A program made the translations under genes and the position numbers. This document shows, in pieces, positions 25,161 to 36,964 of a DNA stretch of 64,000 bases. This DNA comes from Hemibagrus wyckioides (Eukaryota > Chordata > Actinopteri > Siluriformes > Bagridae): contig NC_080713.1 in NCBI RefSeq assembly GCF_019097595.1, positions 12,662,199 through 12,726,198 on the forward strand, in the 5' to 3' direction. Below the pieces are notes generated by a model, which saw only the letters and a program-made list of their open reading frames with translations, was not told the DNA's origin and searched no databases. How positions within the stretch are numbered: the stretch's first letter is position 1; each line of letters starts with the position of its first letter.

Positions 25161-25776
25161 ATTAGTTTGAGTGTCTTGTATTGTTTGATATCAGCTGGCC
25201 CTCAATTCCATTTGGGAGGGCAGGGAGAAATAGGGAAAGTATAAAAGTAAGAAAGAGAGGGATACACAGGGAGCATGCTTGCCCCTGGATACACCATCAA
25301 ACATCCTGCTGGATCGCTTTCTCTAATGACACTGCATTCAGTTCAATTCAATTCAATTTTATCAAGTGAGCAAGCCTGAGGTGACTGAGGCAACTGTGGC
25401 AAGGAAAAACTCCTTTAAATGGTATGAGGAAAAAACCTTGAGAGGAACCAGACTCAAAAGGGAACCCATCCTCATTTGGGTTACAATTGTGTGATGCCGA
25501 TACAGCATGTGTAGAATATTATGTAAATCAATAAGGAGGTTGTTGTCGTCCACAGCACTGCTTTGAATACCCCAATCCTCACAAAGCAGAACCCGGCTGG
25601 AGCTGGTCCATCTCCGGATGCCACTGGAGCCGGCACAGTCTCTGTATGCCTCGGGATGGGTAGAAGAAGGGAAACAATGGAACAGAATTAGCATAGCTGC
25701 TGTTCATAATATTAGCAGCACTAGATGATAATGTGCATTTAATCAGATGTACTGGAGCACAAGGTTATGGGATGTG

Positions 25777-27609
25777 TTAAATGTATGCCAGGCTAAAGAG
25801 ATAAGTCTTTAGTCTATGTTTAAACTGGGAGACTGTGTCTGAGCCCCAAACATTGTCAGGAAGACTATTCCAAAGTTTAGGAGCTAAATACGAAAACGCT
25901 CTACCCGCTTTTGTGGACTTTGATATTCTGGGAACTACTAGAAGCCCGGAATTTTGTGATCTTAAAGAGCGTGGTGGATTGTAATGTGTTAGAAGACTGG
26001 CTAGATACGTGTGAGCTAAACGATTTAGAGCCTTGAATGTAAGTAGTGCTAATTTATAGTCAATTCTAAGTTTAACAGGTAGCCAGTGCAGGGATGACAA
26101 TGTTGGGGTTATATGATCATATTTTCTTGACCTGGTAAGAACTCTGGCGGCTGCATTCTGGACTAACTGTAGTTTGTTTATTGAAGATGCTGGACAACCA
26201 CCTAGTAATGCATTACAATAGTCCAGTCTGGAGGTCATGAATGCATGAACTAGTTTTTCTGCATCAAATACAGATAAAATGTTCCTAAGCTTGGCAATAT
26301 TTCTAAGATGGAAGACGGCTATTTTTGTAATATTGGAAATATGATTTTCAAAGTTGTTGTCTAATATTACGCCTAGGTCTTTCACTGTTGAGCTAGTAGT
26401 AACAGTGCATCCTTCTAAATGCAAGCTGAATTGCAAGAGCTTCTGTGTACTAGTTTTTGGGCCAATAAGTAATATCTCTGTCTTATCAGAATTTAATAAT
26501 AGAAAATTATCGGTCATCCAATCTTTAATATCTTTAACACACTTGGTTAATCTAGACAAATCAGATATTTCATCTGGTTTTGATGAAATATATAACTGGG
26601 TATCATCGGCATAACAATGGAAACTAATCCCATGCCTTCTAATGATGTTACCCAATGGAAGCATGTATACAGAGAAAAGCAGAGGTCCTAAAACTGACCC
26701 TTGTGGGACCCCGTATTTCACTGGCACTACACTGGACAGTTCTCCATTTAAATCTACAAAGTGGTATCGATCAGACAGGTAGGATCTAAACCATTTTAAT
26801 GCCTGTCCTTGCATACCTATGTGATTTTGTAAGCGATCTACAAGAATGTTATGATGAGTGTTGAGTGCAGCACTAATATCAAGCAGGACTAAAATCGAGA
26901 TGCAGCCTTGGTCCGAAGCTAAAAACAAGTCATTTGTGATTTTAACTAGTGTAGTTTCTGTACCATGATGGAGCCTAAAACCTGACTGCAATTCTTCAAG
27001 GATATTGTTTTCCTGTAGGAAGGAGCATAATTGAGCTGACACCACTTTTTCTAGTATTTTTTATATAAACGGAAGGTTTGAAATAGGTCTGTAATTTGAT
27101 ATTTCATCAGGGTCTAGTTTCGGTTTCTTAAGAAGAGGCTTAATAACTGCTAACTTGAGAGATTTTGGGACATGACCTAGATATAATGTCATATATATTA
27201 TAATATATAATATATAATGTACCACTTCTTTCAGCAATCTAGTTGGAATTGGATCTAACAAACACGTTGTTGATTTAGCTGTGGTGATGAGTTTAAATAG
27301 CTCTTCCTGCTCTATACTGGTGAAGCATTGTAGCTTTAAATGTGGAGCTTTAGGCTGGTCTAGATCACTGGATGCTGTCAAAGGTTGAACATCCAATATT
27401 TTGTTCCTAATACTATCAATTTTTTCAGTGAAGAAATTCATAAAGTCCTCACTACTAAACTGTGATGGAAGACTCTCTCCAGAAATCTGATGTTTTTTTA
27501 GTCTAGCCACTGTACTGAATAAGAATCTGGGATTGTTTTGGTTTATTTCTATCAGTTTGCTCAGATGCTCAGCTCTAGCAGCTTTTTGAGCCTGTCTAAA
27601 GCTGGACAA
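25777..27609 (-). pseudogene. LINE reverse transcriptase, two open segments
   Basis: The two open stretches 25777-27045 (422 codons) and 27061-27609 (182 codons) are in continuous homology. The first contains [19 protein letters not shown], the active site CYADDTQLY, and the C-terminal [20 protein letters not shown]. The second has ISNYRPISNLPFI just before a TAA at about 27061-27063 where related proteins have a sense codon. An AT-rich run within 27180-27220 (ILYIIIYMT) looks like a small insertion. The enzyme would copy LINE RNA into DNA at nicked target sites. Confidence 0.87.
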
Positions 27610-27714
27610 ACTGTCTTTAAATGCAATTCTAAAAACTTCTAATTTGGTTTTTCTCCACTTTCGCTCAAGGTTATGGGTTGCTCTCTTGAGAGCATGGGTA
27701 TGACTATTGTACCA

Positions 27715-28660
27715 TCATGCAGGTGTTTTATCTCTGACCTTTTTTAGTCGGATGGGCGCAACATTGTCTAGTGTGCTGGTGAAAATAGTGCCTATGTTGT
27801 TGGTTACTTCATCTAAATCATCTGCATTTAGGGGTCTATTAAGAAGTTGAGACAGATCTGGCAGATTGCTGTAGTCTTTAGTGGTCGGATTTATAGTTCT
27901 ACCAAGTTTATAACATGGAGAGACATGTCTAATATGTTCTACAGATAGAGTGTACACTAAGAGGCGATGGTATGTGATGTCATCTCTTTGAGGGAGAATG
28001 GTTATATCAGTAACATCAGTCCCATGTGATATAACTAAGTCTAGTGTATGATTAAAACGATGAGTTGGTCTATTAATGTTTTGTTTAACCCCAAAGGAAT
28101 TTAGTATATCTATAAATGCGAGTCCTAACACATCGTTAGCATCGTCTACATGAATGTTAAAGTCTCCTACAATTAACACTTTGTCAAAACTGATCAAAAG
28201 ATCTGAGAGTAAATGTGCAAACTCATTAAGAAAATCAGTGTATGGCCCCGGGGGTCTATACACAGTGGCCAGAGCAAGATATAGTAGGGATTTTTTTATG
28301 TATGTCAGTGAGTGCAACATTAAGGATGAGCACTTCAAATGAGCTAAACCTGGGTCCTGTTTTCTGAGTAACGGTAAGAGAATTGTTATAGATGGTTGCG
28401 ACACCACCACCACCACCACCTGTCTGACGGGGCTCATGCTTATATGAATATCCTGACGGAGTAGACTCATTTAGGCCAACGTATTCATTTGGTCTAAGCC
28501 ATGTTTCGGTAAGACAGAGTGCGTCAAAACTATAATCTGAGATCATTTCATTAACAATAAGTGCTTTCGGTGCAAGGGATCTAATGTTGAGAAGCCCAAA
28601 CTTAAGAAATTGTTTTTCTTTACCTATTTGGCCTTTGTCAGGTTTAATGGATAGTGACAC
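27715..28660 (-). pseudogene. LINE endonuclease domain
   Basis: Motifs in order are LLNIRSLAPK, CLTETWL (metal-binding glutamate), ATVYRPPGPY and VLIVGDFNIHVDDAND, the exonuclease-endonuclease-phosphatase fold of non-LTR elements. The two open frames (28256-28660 and 27715-28470) overlap, showing one frameshift near 28270-28320. A TGA at about 27715 separates it from the RT. A run of glycine codons (TGGGGGGGVAT) reflects a cca/gtg triplet repeat. Confidence 0.85.
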
Positions 28661-28690
28661 TGGACCTATTCTGCCACACCCTTGGGTAGA

Positions 28691-29779
28691 TGGGCGATGA
28701 ACTCCTCCAAAACCACTAGATCATGACCACTTCAGAAGTGGAACCTGACTGTAGGTGGTCTGCCTATTGTGAAGCTGGCCATCTCCACACTTCTCTGTCA
28801 CACTCTGAGTGCTCCATAACACCTGTTGGTCCTCTGACTAAGCTAGTCATCTCCCTTCAGGAAGATTTAGATGAAATTAACATTTTGAAGAATAACAGGT
28901 GTTGGTTGATAGGTGGATATCATAATTTTATCTGGCTTTTGCAGAAGAGTTAGCACTTTTTTTTTTAACTATTTAATGAAAGCATAATTTAATAACCCTC
29001 ATAAGCCTAAAAAATACTTGGTGCTTATTGATAAATGTTGCCTAATTAGTCTTTTAGAGAAGAATAAGCAGAAGTAATGTCATTGCTAAGTGTGCTCACA
29101 TGCAATGAATTTGATTTGGTACATGAAGTTTCCAGTACATATACAATATGACAGCAGGATGTGCTAAAAAAAATGTAGAGAAAACAATGATAAAAGACAC
29201 AATAAAGCTTAAGACTGGATAGAAGTCATGGTACAGGTGCTATATACAACAAAGTGAGGGTTAATGCAATAATAAATAGGAGTGAATTTATAATTTGCAA
29301 ACATGTATATCCCCAGAGAAAAATTTATTACTGGCAGTTAATTGTTCATGATTTTTATTTGTCACATCAAACACATTTATAAACAGTATACAGCTTGCAA
29401 CACAGAAAAACCCAGTCACTCCTCCTAGACTCCTAGAATGTGCATATAATTCTAATAATAATAAGTAAATTTTAGAACTAAGTAAAAAAAAAAACTGAAT
29501 GAATGAATAGAAATAAGAATAGGTAATAGAATGTGATGTTCAATATGTTACATGTAGTAATGGTTCAGAATGTGCAAACATTGCGAAATGGAGAGTGATA
29601 TATTTAATGTGCGGGTGAGTTACATGTAGTAACATACATATATTAACAAAATTATTGAGCTGGCCTGTTTGTGGCCAGTTGAGTAGGGTCTGAAATGATT
29701 TTATGAGTTTCTCATTTACAAAGAGTACAGGGGAGGGCAAAGGTGCACCAATAATCAACCCTCAGCAGTCTGTATTGTC
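28691..29779. other. Intergenic, no gene seen
   Basis: The first 170 bases may still be 5' LINE sequence. The rest is AT-rich and featureless. Confidence 0.5.
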
Positions 29780-30340
29780 TGTTGTAGTTTTCTTATGTCT
29801 GATTTGGTAGCTGAATGAAACAAGACAGTTACTGAAGTGCACAGAGCAGACTCAATGACCCCTGAGTAGAACTGAGCCAGTAGCTTCTGTGGCAGGTTGA
29901 ACGTCCTCAGTTGGCGAAGGAAGTACAGCCTCCACCTGGACTTTTAAGTCCATGTGGGTTTCCTAATTGAGATTATTTTAAATGGTGCAGAAGTTCCTTC
30001 TGAAGTCTATTATCTCCTCCATTGGTGTAAGCATGTCCATCTCCAGGTTGCTTTGACTGCACCAAACAGCTAAGGATTCAGCCTCACTTCTGTATGCAGA
30101 CTCATTGCTGTTATAGATGAGGAAGCTGATCTGCAAACTCCAAAAGTTTAACAGCAGAGTCTGTAGAGTGTGTGCTATTTGTAGCTATTTGTGTAGATAG
30201 AGAAGAGCAGTGGGGAAAGCACACAACCCTGAGGAGTGTCAATGCTGATTATGCAGATACTGGATGTGATTTAGCCCGCTTCACTATCTGCTGACTGTCT
30301 GTCAGAACATGGATGATCCACTGACAGATGACTGTTGGTA
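29780..30340 (-). mobile_element. Truncated LINE fragment
   Basis: On the minus strand, around 29985-30060, the sequence reads CSQSNLEMDMLTPMEEIIDF, the segment after the RT active site in Rex1/L2-like LINEs. The part 30180-30340 corresponds to the region around the conserved PQG block (ctgaggagtgtcaatgctga). It is heavily frameshifted. Confidence 0.65.
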
Positions 30341-31424
30341 ATTGGGTTAAATAATTATAAAATCTGGGTTAATGATTATAAAATTCTAACATTATTCTTG
30401 CTAAACAATTAAAGAGAGTTCTAGGTGGTCACAGATGAAACAGCCTGGTTTCATGAGTAGTAGACACATTTCAAATAAGGTTTGGTTTGTACTTGATTTA
30501 TTAGATTATTCAGATTTGGTATACGATAATGAATTTAAAACATGGTAAAACATATGAATTTAAAACATGGTACATTCTAGATTTTATTTAAAATAAGGAC
30601 TGCACAGAATGAAGGTTTTTCTTATGTTTCACTATATTTATTGCTCTGGATAAGGGCACCTGCCAAATGCCATAAATGTAAATTTAACGTAACAAGAGAA
30701 GGTCTTTGTTATTTGAAGTCTGGTTCTACAATGGAATAACATAGGTGAATCAGCTGAAACAGGTTTGTTATTCTCCTATGAGAAATTTCTTTACCAATAT
30801 AAAATTCCTGTCAGTTTCAAACAATTTGCAATAATCTTTGATGCCATTCCTGCTAGTTTTCTCATTTTGTGCAAGTCTCTGATTGTACTTAATACACACA
30901 CATATATATGGTCTAATAGCATAACAAGGCTTGCAAACGTTCCTAACTCAGCCCTTTCCCAAGACTCCATAGTGTGCTTTCTATTTCCTGCTACCCCTGG
31001 CCCAGTTGCAGCACCTCCCTTGTATGCAAGACCTTAAACTCCTTTTCAATGGATTTCAAGAGGAGCCTCAGTTTGCAAGTGTCTCCATAGAGGACATTAC
31101 TGCTCACGTTTCTTGGTAGACCCAGCCATAACCACAAGTAGGAACTAACTTTCCTTTCCTGGGTTTGAGATGGTGGAGATCGGAGACTTATAGAGGATCA
31201 AAAGTCCACAGGCCTTGCAGAATTCCATGCTGGAAAATTCACACCTTATATTTTCCAGGAAGGCACATCTTATCAACTTCTTTCAGCCACTCCTCTGGAT
31301 TACTGATATTCTTAATGGGTGCTGTGTCCCTGAGGCTGCTGTCAAAGAATTTTTCACAGGCTTTACAGGATTGATACTTCTGATAGAGAGAACCAGAAAG
31401 TATCCAGTACTTGACCTTTCTTCA
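30341..31424. other. Intergenic, no gene seen
   Basis: AT-rich sequence; a 90-codon open frame near 30765 and others near 31200 show no recognisable domain. Confidence 0.55.
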
Positions 31425-32775
31425 GCATCAGGAATAAGAATCAGAAAAAGTTTTATTGCCAGGTACAGCAAAAGGTTAGCAAAAAGCATTTACAGTACTG
31501 GGAATTTGTCTTGGTGTCAGGTGCAAACATATACACATATGAAATGTGTACACAATTTTAGAATAAACTAAAATAAATTAAATAAATACTGTATACAGAA
31601 AGTGACTTTGCATGAGAAGTAGTTCAATTTAGAATGTAAAATATATATAACATATATACAGATATGAAGTATGTACACAATCTAGAATGAAATAAATATT
31701 GTACACAGAAGTGTGAGTTTGCATGAAAAGTAGTGCAATTTAGAATGTGAAAGTGAAAGTGACTGTAAGATTTTGGAGGGGGGTGGTTATCTGTTCAGCA
31801 GGCTGACTGCAGTGGGGAAGAAACTGTTCTTGTGGCGTGAGGTGCTGGTCCTGATGGATCGGAGCCTCTTGCCAGAGGACTGAAAGAGTTAATTTCCGGG
31901 ATGAGAGGGGTCGGCTGTGATCTTGGCTGCACGTCTCCAGGTCCTGGAGACATACAGCTCCTGGAGAGATGGGAGACTCCAGCCAATCACCTTCTCAGCA
32001 GAGTGGATGACATGCTGCAGCTTGGCCTTGCCAGGGGGCTGTAGCTGCAGCAAACCAGACCGTGATGGAGGATGTGAGGATAGATTCGATGATGGCAGTG
32101 TGGAAGTTCACCAACATCTTCGCAGGGAGGAGAAACTTCTTCAGCTGCTGCAGGAAATACATCCTCTGCTGAGCCTTCTTGGTGAGCGAGTTGATGTTCT
32201 GCTCCCACTTGTGCTCCTGGGTGATGGTGGTGCCTAGGAAGTGGAAGGACTTGACAGATGTCACCGAAGAGTCACAGAGGATGACATGGGGCAGGGGGGC
32301 TGGGTCCTTCCTGAAATCCTCTATCATCTCCACTGTCTTGAGAGAGTTCAGCTCCAGGTTGTTCATGCTGCACCATGACACCAGACGGTCCATCTCACTC
32401 CTGAGGGCCGACTCATCCCCAACAGAAATGAGGCAGATGAGGGTGGTGTCGTCAGCAAACTTCAGTAGTTTGACAGACTGGTGACCAGATGTGCAGTCGT
32501 TGTTATACAGGGAGAATAGCAGAGGAGAAAGGACACAGCCTTGGGGAGATCCAGTGCTGATGTTCCGGGAGTCAGAGACATGCTTCCCTAGTCTCACAAA
32601 CTGCTGTTTATCTGTCTGTTTGTCTTGAAGTCTGTGATCCAACTGCACATGGAGTCAGGCACATTCAGCTGGGAGAGCTTGTCTCTGAGCAGAGCTGGGA
32701 TGATTGTGTTAAGTGCAGAGCTGAAATCCACAAACTGAAATCCACTGTTCACAGCATCACAGATCAAGGAGTATT
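31425..32775 (-). mobile_element. 5'-truncated LINE (Rex1/L2-like)
   Basis: The RT half is well preserved: 31995-32648 reads STGSPQGCVLSPLLFSLYNN and FADDTTLICLI, then VEMIEDFRKDPAPLPHVIL and TAIIESILTSSITVWFAAAT. A frameshift at about 32000 leads into VIHSAEKVIGW and a C-terminal SRHKNSFFPTAVSLLNR ending near 31795. The tail at 31435-31465 (aagaatcagaaaaagtttta in plus strand) is the 3' end. The upstream 32650-32775 part continues the RT in another frame. Confidence 0.87.
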
Positions 32776-33522
32776 TCTTATTATTTGTTCATTTATTTAT
32801 TTTTCTATATAGTTATTTGTCTTTTGTTTATTAACCACAATGTTTGTATCATCTTCTATTGTAATTACCAAAAAGTATCTGATTGGCTTCGAGTCTATGG
32901 CTCCATTTTCCCTACTTCAGTTGACCCCTCCCTAATCCACAGTCATGAAAAATGTAAAGCAGCAGCAAGATGAACACACACAATTAATTAAGCCAAACAA
33001 TCTAAATTCTAATCAGTAATTTAAATTTGCTGGAGACATGAATAGACAATGTGACTAGAGATTCAAGATGTTTTTAGATGTCTTGCTAGCTTCAGTAGAT
33101 GCCTGTGTACCCTAAGCCATGTAGAATGAAAGGAAAAAATGTGAAAGCATGCAGCAAGTCACAGAAGCAAAGTGAAAAGCTTGTTGACGTCCAGTAAAAT
33201 TTTTCACAGAGCCATTTGTGTATGTGCAAAGTAAAATCAAGCAAAGCAAAACAAGATTGCTGAAATAGCTGAAAAATAGCAATAGAGAAATCCATTCAAG
33301 TAGTCCCAGACCTGTCTTCCTTCTCCTTATTCTTGACTTAACCCAGAAAAGTATCTTTTTTCTTTCATGTCACAAGATTCTGATGCACACACCTACTCTG
33401 AAGCTGGAAAGCCTTCTGAATACATTACTGATTTATCCAGTTACAGTTATTTGTGTTTGTTTAAAACATTTCATCTGTTCAATAATGCATTGGTATTCTG
33501 TTTTACCTGAATATGCAGATTG
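32776..33522. other. Intergenic, no gene seen
   Basis: AT-rich DNA; no supported feature. Confidence 0.55.
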
Positions 33523-33530
33523 GTTTAATG

Positions 33531-33996
33531 TAGAGCTGGGCTTTTCGATTTTAAAACGATTATTTTTCGTTAAAAAAATTAATAAAACACTAGAGACTAT
33601 ATGATAGATTTTTTTTTATTTGAGCAAAAACAATATAACCAAACATATGAACTGCTAATTTGGACTAAAAGTGCAAAGTGCAAACTTACTTTCGCTGACA
33701 AGTTTTTTTTGTTATTTTAGAAAAACAATAATGAATGAAAGACGGGGTGGAGCCGAAGTCTGCTGCCATTTTCGTTGCTAGGCCATTTTTAACATTTCTA
33801 CTCAGCCACCCTAAAAATTTTGCGATTCTCCATAAACTGTACATAAATTTGTGATCGCCTCAGTCCCCTTTAAATTTCATATGGAAACGGTGGCAAACCA
33901 AAGTGAAATTGTAAAATCAATTTTCGTTTTTAAACAATGACATAAACCATAAATTCTATTTATGAGTTGATAATAACGATTAATTGCGCAGCTCTA
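33531..33996. mobile_element. hAT-type MITE with 8-bp target duplication
   Basis: A 466-bp segment starts TAGAGCTGGG and ends GCGCAGCTCTA (short imperfect inverted ends). It is flanked on both sides by the identical octamer GTTTAATG (33523-33530 and 33997-34004). An 8-bp duplication with a TAGAG/CTCTA end fits the hAT superfamily. No open frame of note, so it must have moved with a transposase supplied elsewhere. Confidence 0.88.
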
Positions 33997-34004
33997 GTTT
34001 AATG

Positions 34005-35816
34005 TATTGCATTACATAGGCAAATTTGAAATATTGTTTAAAATACAGATAACTTGATTTATTCACTGCTTGGGCTCAACTTTCTGCTGCTTCACATCCT
34101 ATATGACTGTATGGGTCAGAGAGGGGTCCACTGAAGGAGGAAGAATGGCATCAGAGGTTCTAAGCCAATAAGCATCAATGCTGTAAACAAAGAATGCTTT
34201 TAAAAATAAAGGTGTTAATAGTTTATTTTTAGCAATTAACAAAATGGAAAGAAAATGATCACCCTATGCCTGCGAAACAGCAAATTGTTCTAGGTACACT
34301 AGCACACAGTTTTTGAAGGAATATAGCAGGAACTAGTTGGTTCCAAACACCTAGGAGAACTAACCACAGTTCTTCTGTGGATGTAGGCTGCCTCAAATCA
34401 TTATGCCTCTCCATGTAATCCCATATGCTGAAGTTTTATGTTCCCCTATGTTACGTTTTGGTGAATGCCTTATTTCTCATTTCTATGTGTTTTGGCATGG
34501 CCTCAGAATAATGGATCTCAGATCTCAGATCACACCAAGAACTTGCCAAGGTCATAGGTTATCAGGTTAGGCCTGCTTCTCTCTTATCCCTCTCCCTTCT
34601 GTACCTAAACAAATTTCCATTTTGAGAGTAAGTTGGTGAAACATTTCTCAACTTATTCTTCTACTGATGAAGAGCTGTCCTTAAGATTTTTCAAGTGCAC
34701 ATTAAACATCATTCTGAACTTCAACCACAGTCTCCTTAACCCATATTGTTGCCAAATTTCTAACAATCAAACTAAACAAATAAGCATGACTGAAACAATA
34801 AACGTGTATCAATTTTTTAAATAATAATTTCTTTAAGTTGAAAATGAAGATGGCTTTGAACGGTTGTTTTTGTTGAATAAAATGAAACATATTTTACAGT
34901 CATTTTCTATTATTAACTCAATTTTAATTTGTTTCATTTTAAAGAAATAAAATTATTTAAATTACAGAAATTAACATTAAGATACATTTATTTATTGCCT
35001 GTATTTTTTTAAATAAGTGCATTTATTGAACTATTTTTAAGAATATAATAATATAGATACAAATGATCCTTTTACAAGACATATACACATATACATTTTG
35101 AAATTACATGTATATAACAGATCACAACAGCCAAAAAAAACATGCATTTTTTAAAACTATTGCAAAATTGTGTTTAATTGTACAAATATTAAATGAATAA
35201 CATTATGTGTTAGACATGACACAGTCCACATCATTATGACTACATCTTTTAAACCATGCTCTAAATTTAAGAATAAAATTCAATACAGAATCACAGTATA
35301 AACAATTAAAAGAGCAAACAGTGCTAATAGATGTATGATATCACAAGGGAGCCTGAACCTATCCTTGAAAATCTGGGAACAAAGCTATACCTGAGAGATA
35401 CCCTGTAGGAAGGAAACCTAGAGAAATACACATAAACACATAAGGAGAATATTTGAAGCTCCACACAGATAGTAACCCAAACAGAGGTGTATTGTAACAC
35501 TAACTCTGACAGAACACATAACAAGAGCACAATAAGAAAAGCTCTATGTTTCAGACACATCCCTTTGAGTAAAACAAGTGAAAGTTAACCAAATGTTGTT
35601 GTTTTCTAATGCACAGCTTTTGTTTCATTATATGGTGCAAAGAGTCAGGATGGATCATGCAAACATTGTCATTAAATTTGAGGTATTGTACATTGCCTGA
35701 ATATGTGCCTTAGGTTTCCATTTTCAATTGATTAATATAATTTGTGCTGTAAAGCCTAATCAATATAGATAGTGATCCATTATAAAAGCAAATAAACTGT
35801 TGGTGAATGCAGAGGG
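34005..35816. other. Region downstream of the channel gene; probable 3' UTR on minus strand
   Basis: AT-rich sequence without coding evidence. Minus-strand AATAAA (plus TTTATT) occurs at about 34987-34996, which could end the channel transcript. No transcript data support this. Confidence 0.35.
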
Positions 35817-36938
35817 CTACATCTTGGTACCAGTGATTGGAACATCAACTTCAATCACATCAAACCCTGGGTTGTCAATCCCATTTTTGGGGCTGTGATG
35901 CTGGCTTTGCCCATTGTAGAAGCATTGAGCACAGTGTGCAGTTGAAATTGGCTCCACTTTGTCAAAATTGGAGAAGTCCACATGATATTTTCCTTCTTTA
36001 CTGCGGGAGATGAAGGGAAGGAACTTGTATCCCCACTTAATCTCCTGTGGGATGTAAGAAGTTCTGACCTGGCAGGAGGAGCTGGTAGATTCATCTATGC
36101 CATCCAAAAATACCACCAGCTCAAACTCCTGTTGGAGAAGTGTGTCTAGAGCAAATTTAAAAAATGGACTGGTCTTATCAATTACATGATACAAACTCAA
36201 AGGGCAAATGAAGAAGAGGTTGTCTTTTCCAGCATCAACCATAAAATCAATATTGACCTGGTCCAGAATGATGGTCTCACCTTCTGGAGTGACTGTTGTC
36301 CTAAGCATCTTGCCATATAGCTGGCTTCCAATCATTAAGGTCCTACGCAAGTTGGCCACTCTTATCTGCAAACAGAGGGCATCATTTCTGGGGCAAATAA
36401 CTGCCATTTTGCTAAAAGTAATGGTCTTGGCTCTTTTCTTGGGTAAGGTAATTTTGGCCATAACCAGTCCACACCAGAAGCAGTTAATAAATAAACCAAT
36501 GATGGACTGTATAATTATCAGGGCAACAGCACCAGGGCAGTATGGACTAAGCACTCGCATACCATAACCAATAGTCATCTGTGTTTCAAGTGAGTAAAGG
36601 AAGGCAGTTGTTAGGCCAAAAACATTATATATACATGGTTTGTGGTCTGAAGATGGATTTTGCCACCAAAGATCACCATTATCATGAGCAATCCAGTACC
36701 AAATGAGTCCAAAAATGAACCAACTAAGAGTGAAGGAGGCCACAAAAAATAAAATAATGAAACGCCACCGTATCTCCACAAAGGTTGTCCAGAAATCCTG
36801 CACATATGCAAAGCGACTGCTGTACCTCATGTTGCCATATTCAATGTTGCAGTGTCCATCTTTGGTTACCAGACGGTTTTTGCAAATGCTCTGCTTTGTT
36901 ATGTAGTCTCGGAGCAACTGTTGCAAGGAGCGTGTCAT
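35817..36938 (-). CDS. kcnj1: Inward-rectifier K+ channel, Kir1.1/ROMK-like, intact
   Basis: A single uninterrupted frame encodes 373 residues. Kir channels are tetramers that pass K+ across the plasma membrane; ROMK secretes K+ in kidney and, in fish, in gill ionocytes. M1 is about residues 61-82, the pore has the filter T-I-G-Y-G (122-126), and M2 is about 138-163. The cytoplasmic domain carries KKRAKTITFSK and the PIP2/gating region LRRTLMIGSQLYGKMLRTTV. Asn152 in M2 matches ROMK Asn171 (weak rectification). The C-terminus ends GTKM, as human KCNJ1 ends DTKM, and an NPGF sequence matches the NPxF sorting motif. The start follows ggaaATGA; a likely acceptor (ttttacctag, about 36965) suggests an upstream 5' UTR exon. 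Other Kir subfamilies fit less well, but fish have several kcnj1 paralogues. Confidence 0.92.
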   Translation of the reverse strand: MTRSLQQLLRDYITKQSICKNRLVTKDGHCNIEYGNMRYSSRFAYVQDFWTTFVEIRWRFIILFFVASFTLSWFIFGLIWYWIAHDNGDLWWQNPSSDHKPCIYNVFGLTTAFLYSLETQMTIGYGMRVLSPYCPGAVALIIIQSIIGLFINCFWCGLVMAKITLPKKRAKTITFSKMAVICPRNDALCLQIRVANLRRTLMIGSQLYGKMLRTTVTPEGETIILDQVNIDFMVDAGKDNLFFICPLSLYHVIDKTSPFFKFALDTLLQQEFELVVFLDGIDESTSSSCQVRTSYIPQEIKWGYKFLPFISRSKEGKYHVDFSNFDKVEPISTAHCAQCFYNGQSQHHSPKNGIDNPGFDVIEVDVPITGTKM

Positions 36939-36964
36939 TTCCCAAGTCCAGAATGCTCAATCTA

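Larger units (their letters stand above)
25335..28690 (-). mobile_element. Nearly full-length LINE (L2/CR1-like), minus strand
   Basis: About 3.35 kb with an apurinic/apyrimidinic endonuclease followed by a reverse transcriptase and a long 3' UTR ending in ttcaattcaatttta at about 25347. The 3' UTR phrase gcaaggaaaaactcctttaa is shared with the fragments at 15.6 and 20.3 kb. The protein frame is broken at only about three places, so it is one of the younger LINE copies here. No target duplication was identified. Confidence 0.88.

Noticed and set aside
35817..36938. KCNJ10, KCNJ15 or another Kir subfamily instead of KCNJ1
   Set aside because: The KKRAKTITFSK stretch, the VTPEGETIILDQ run and the TKM end all fit KCNJ1 best.
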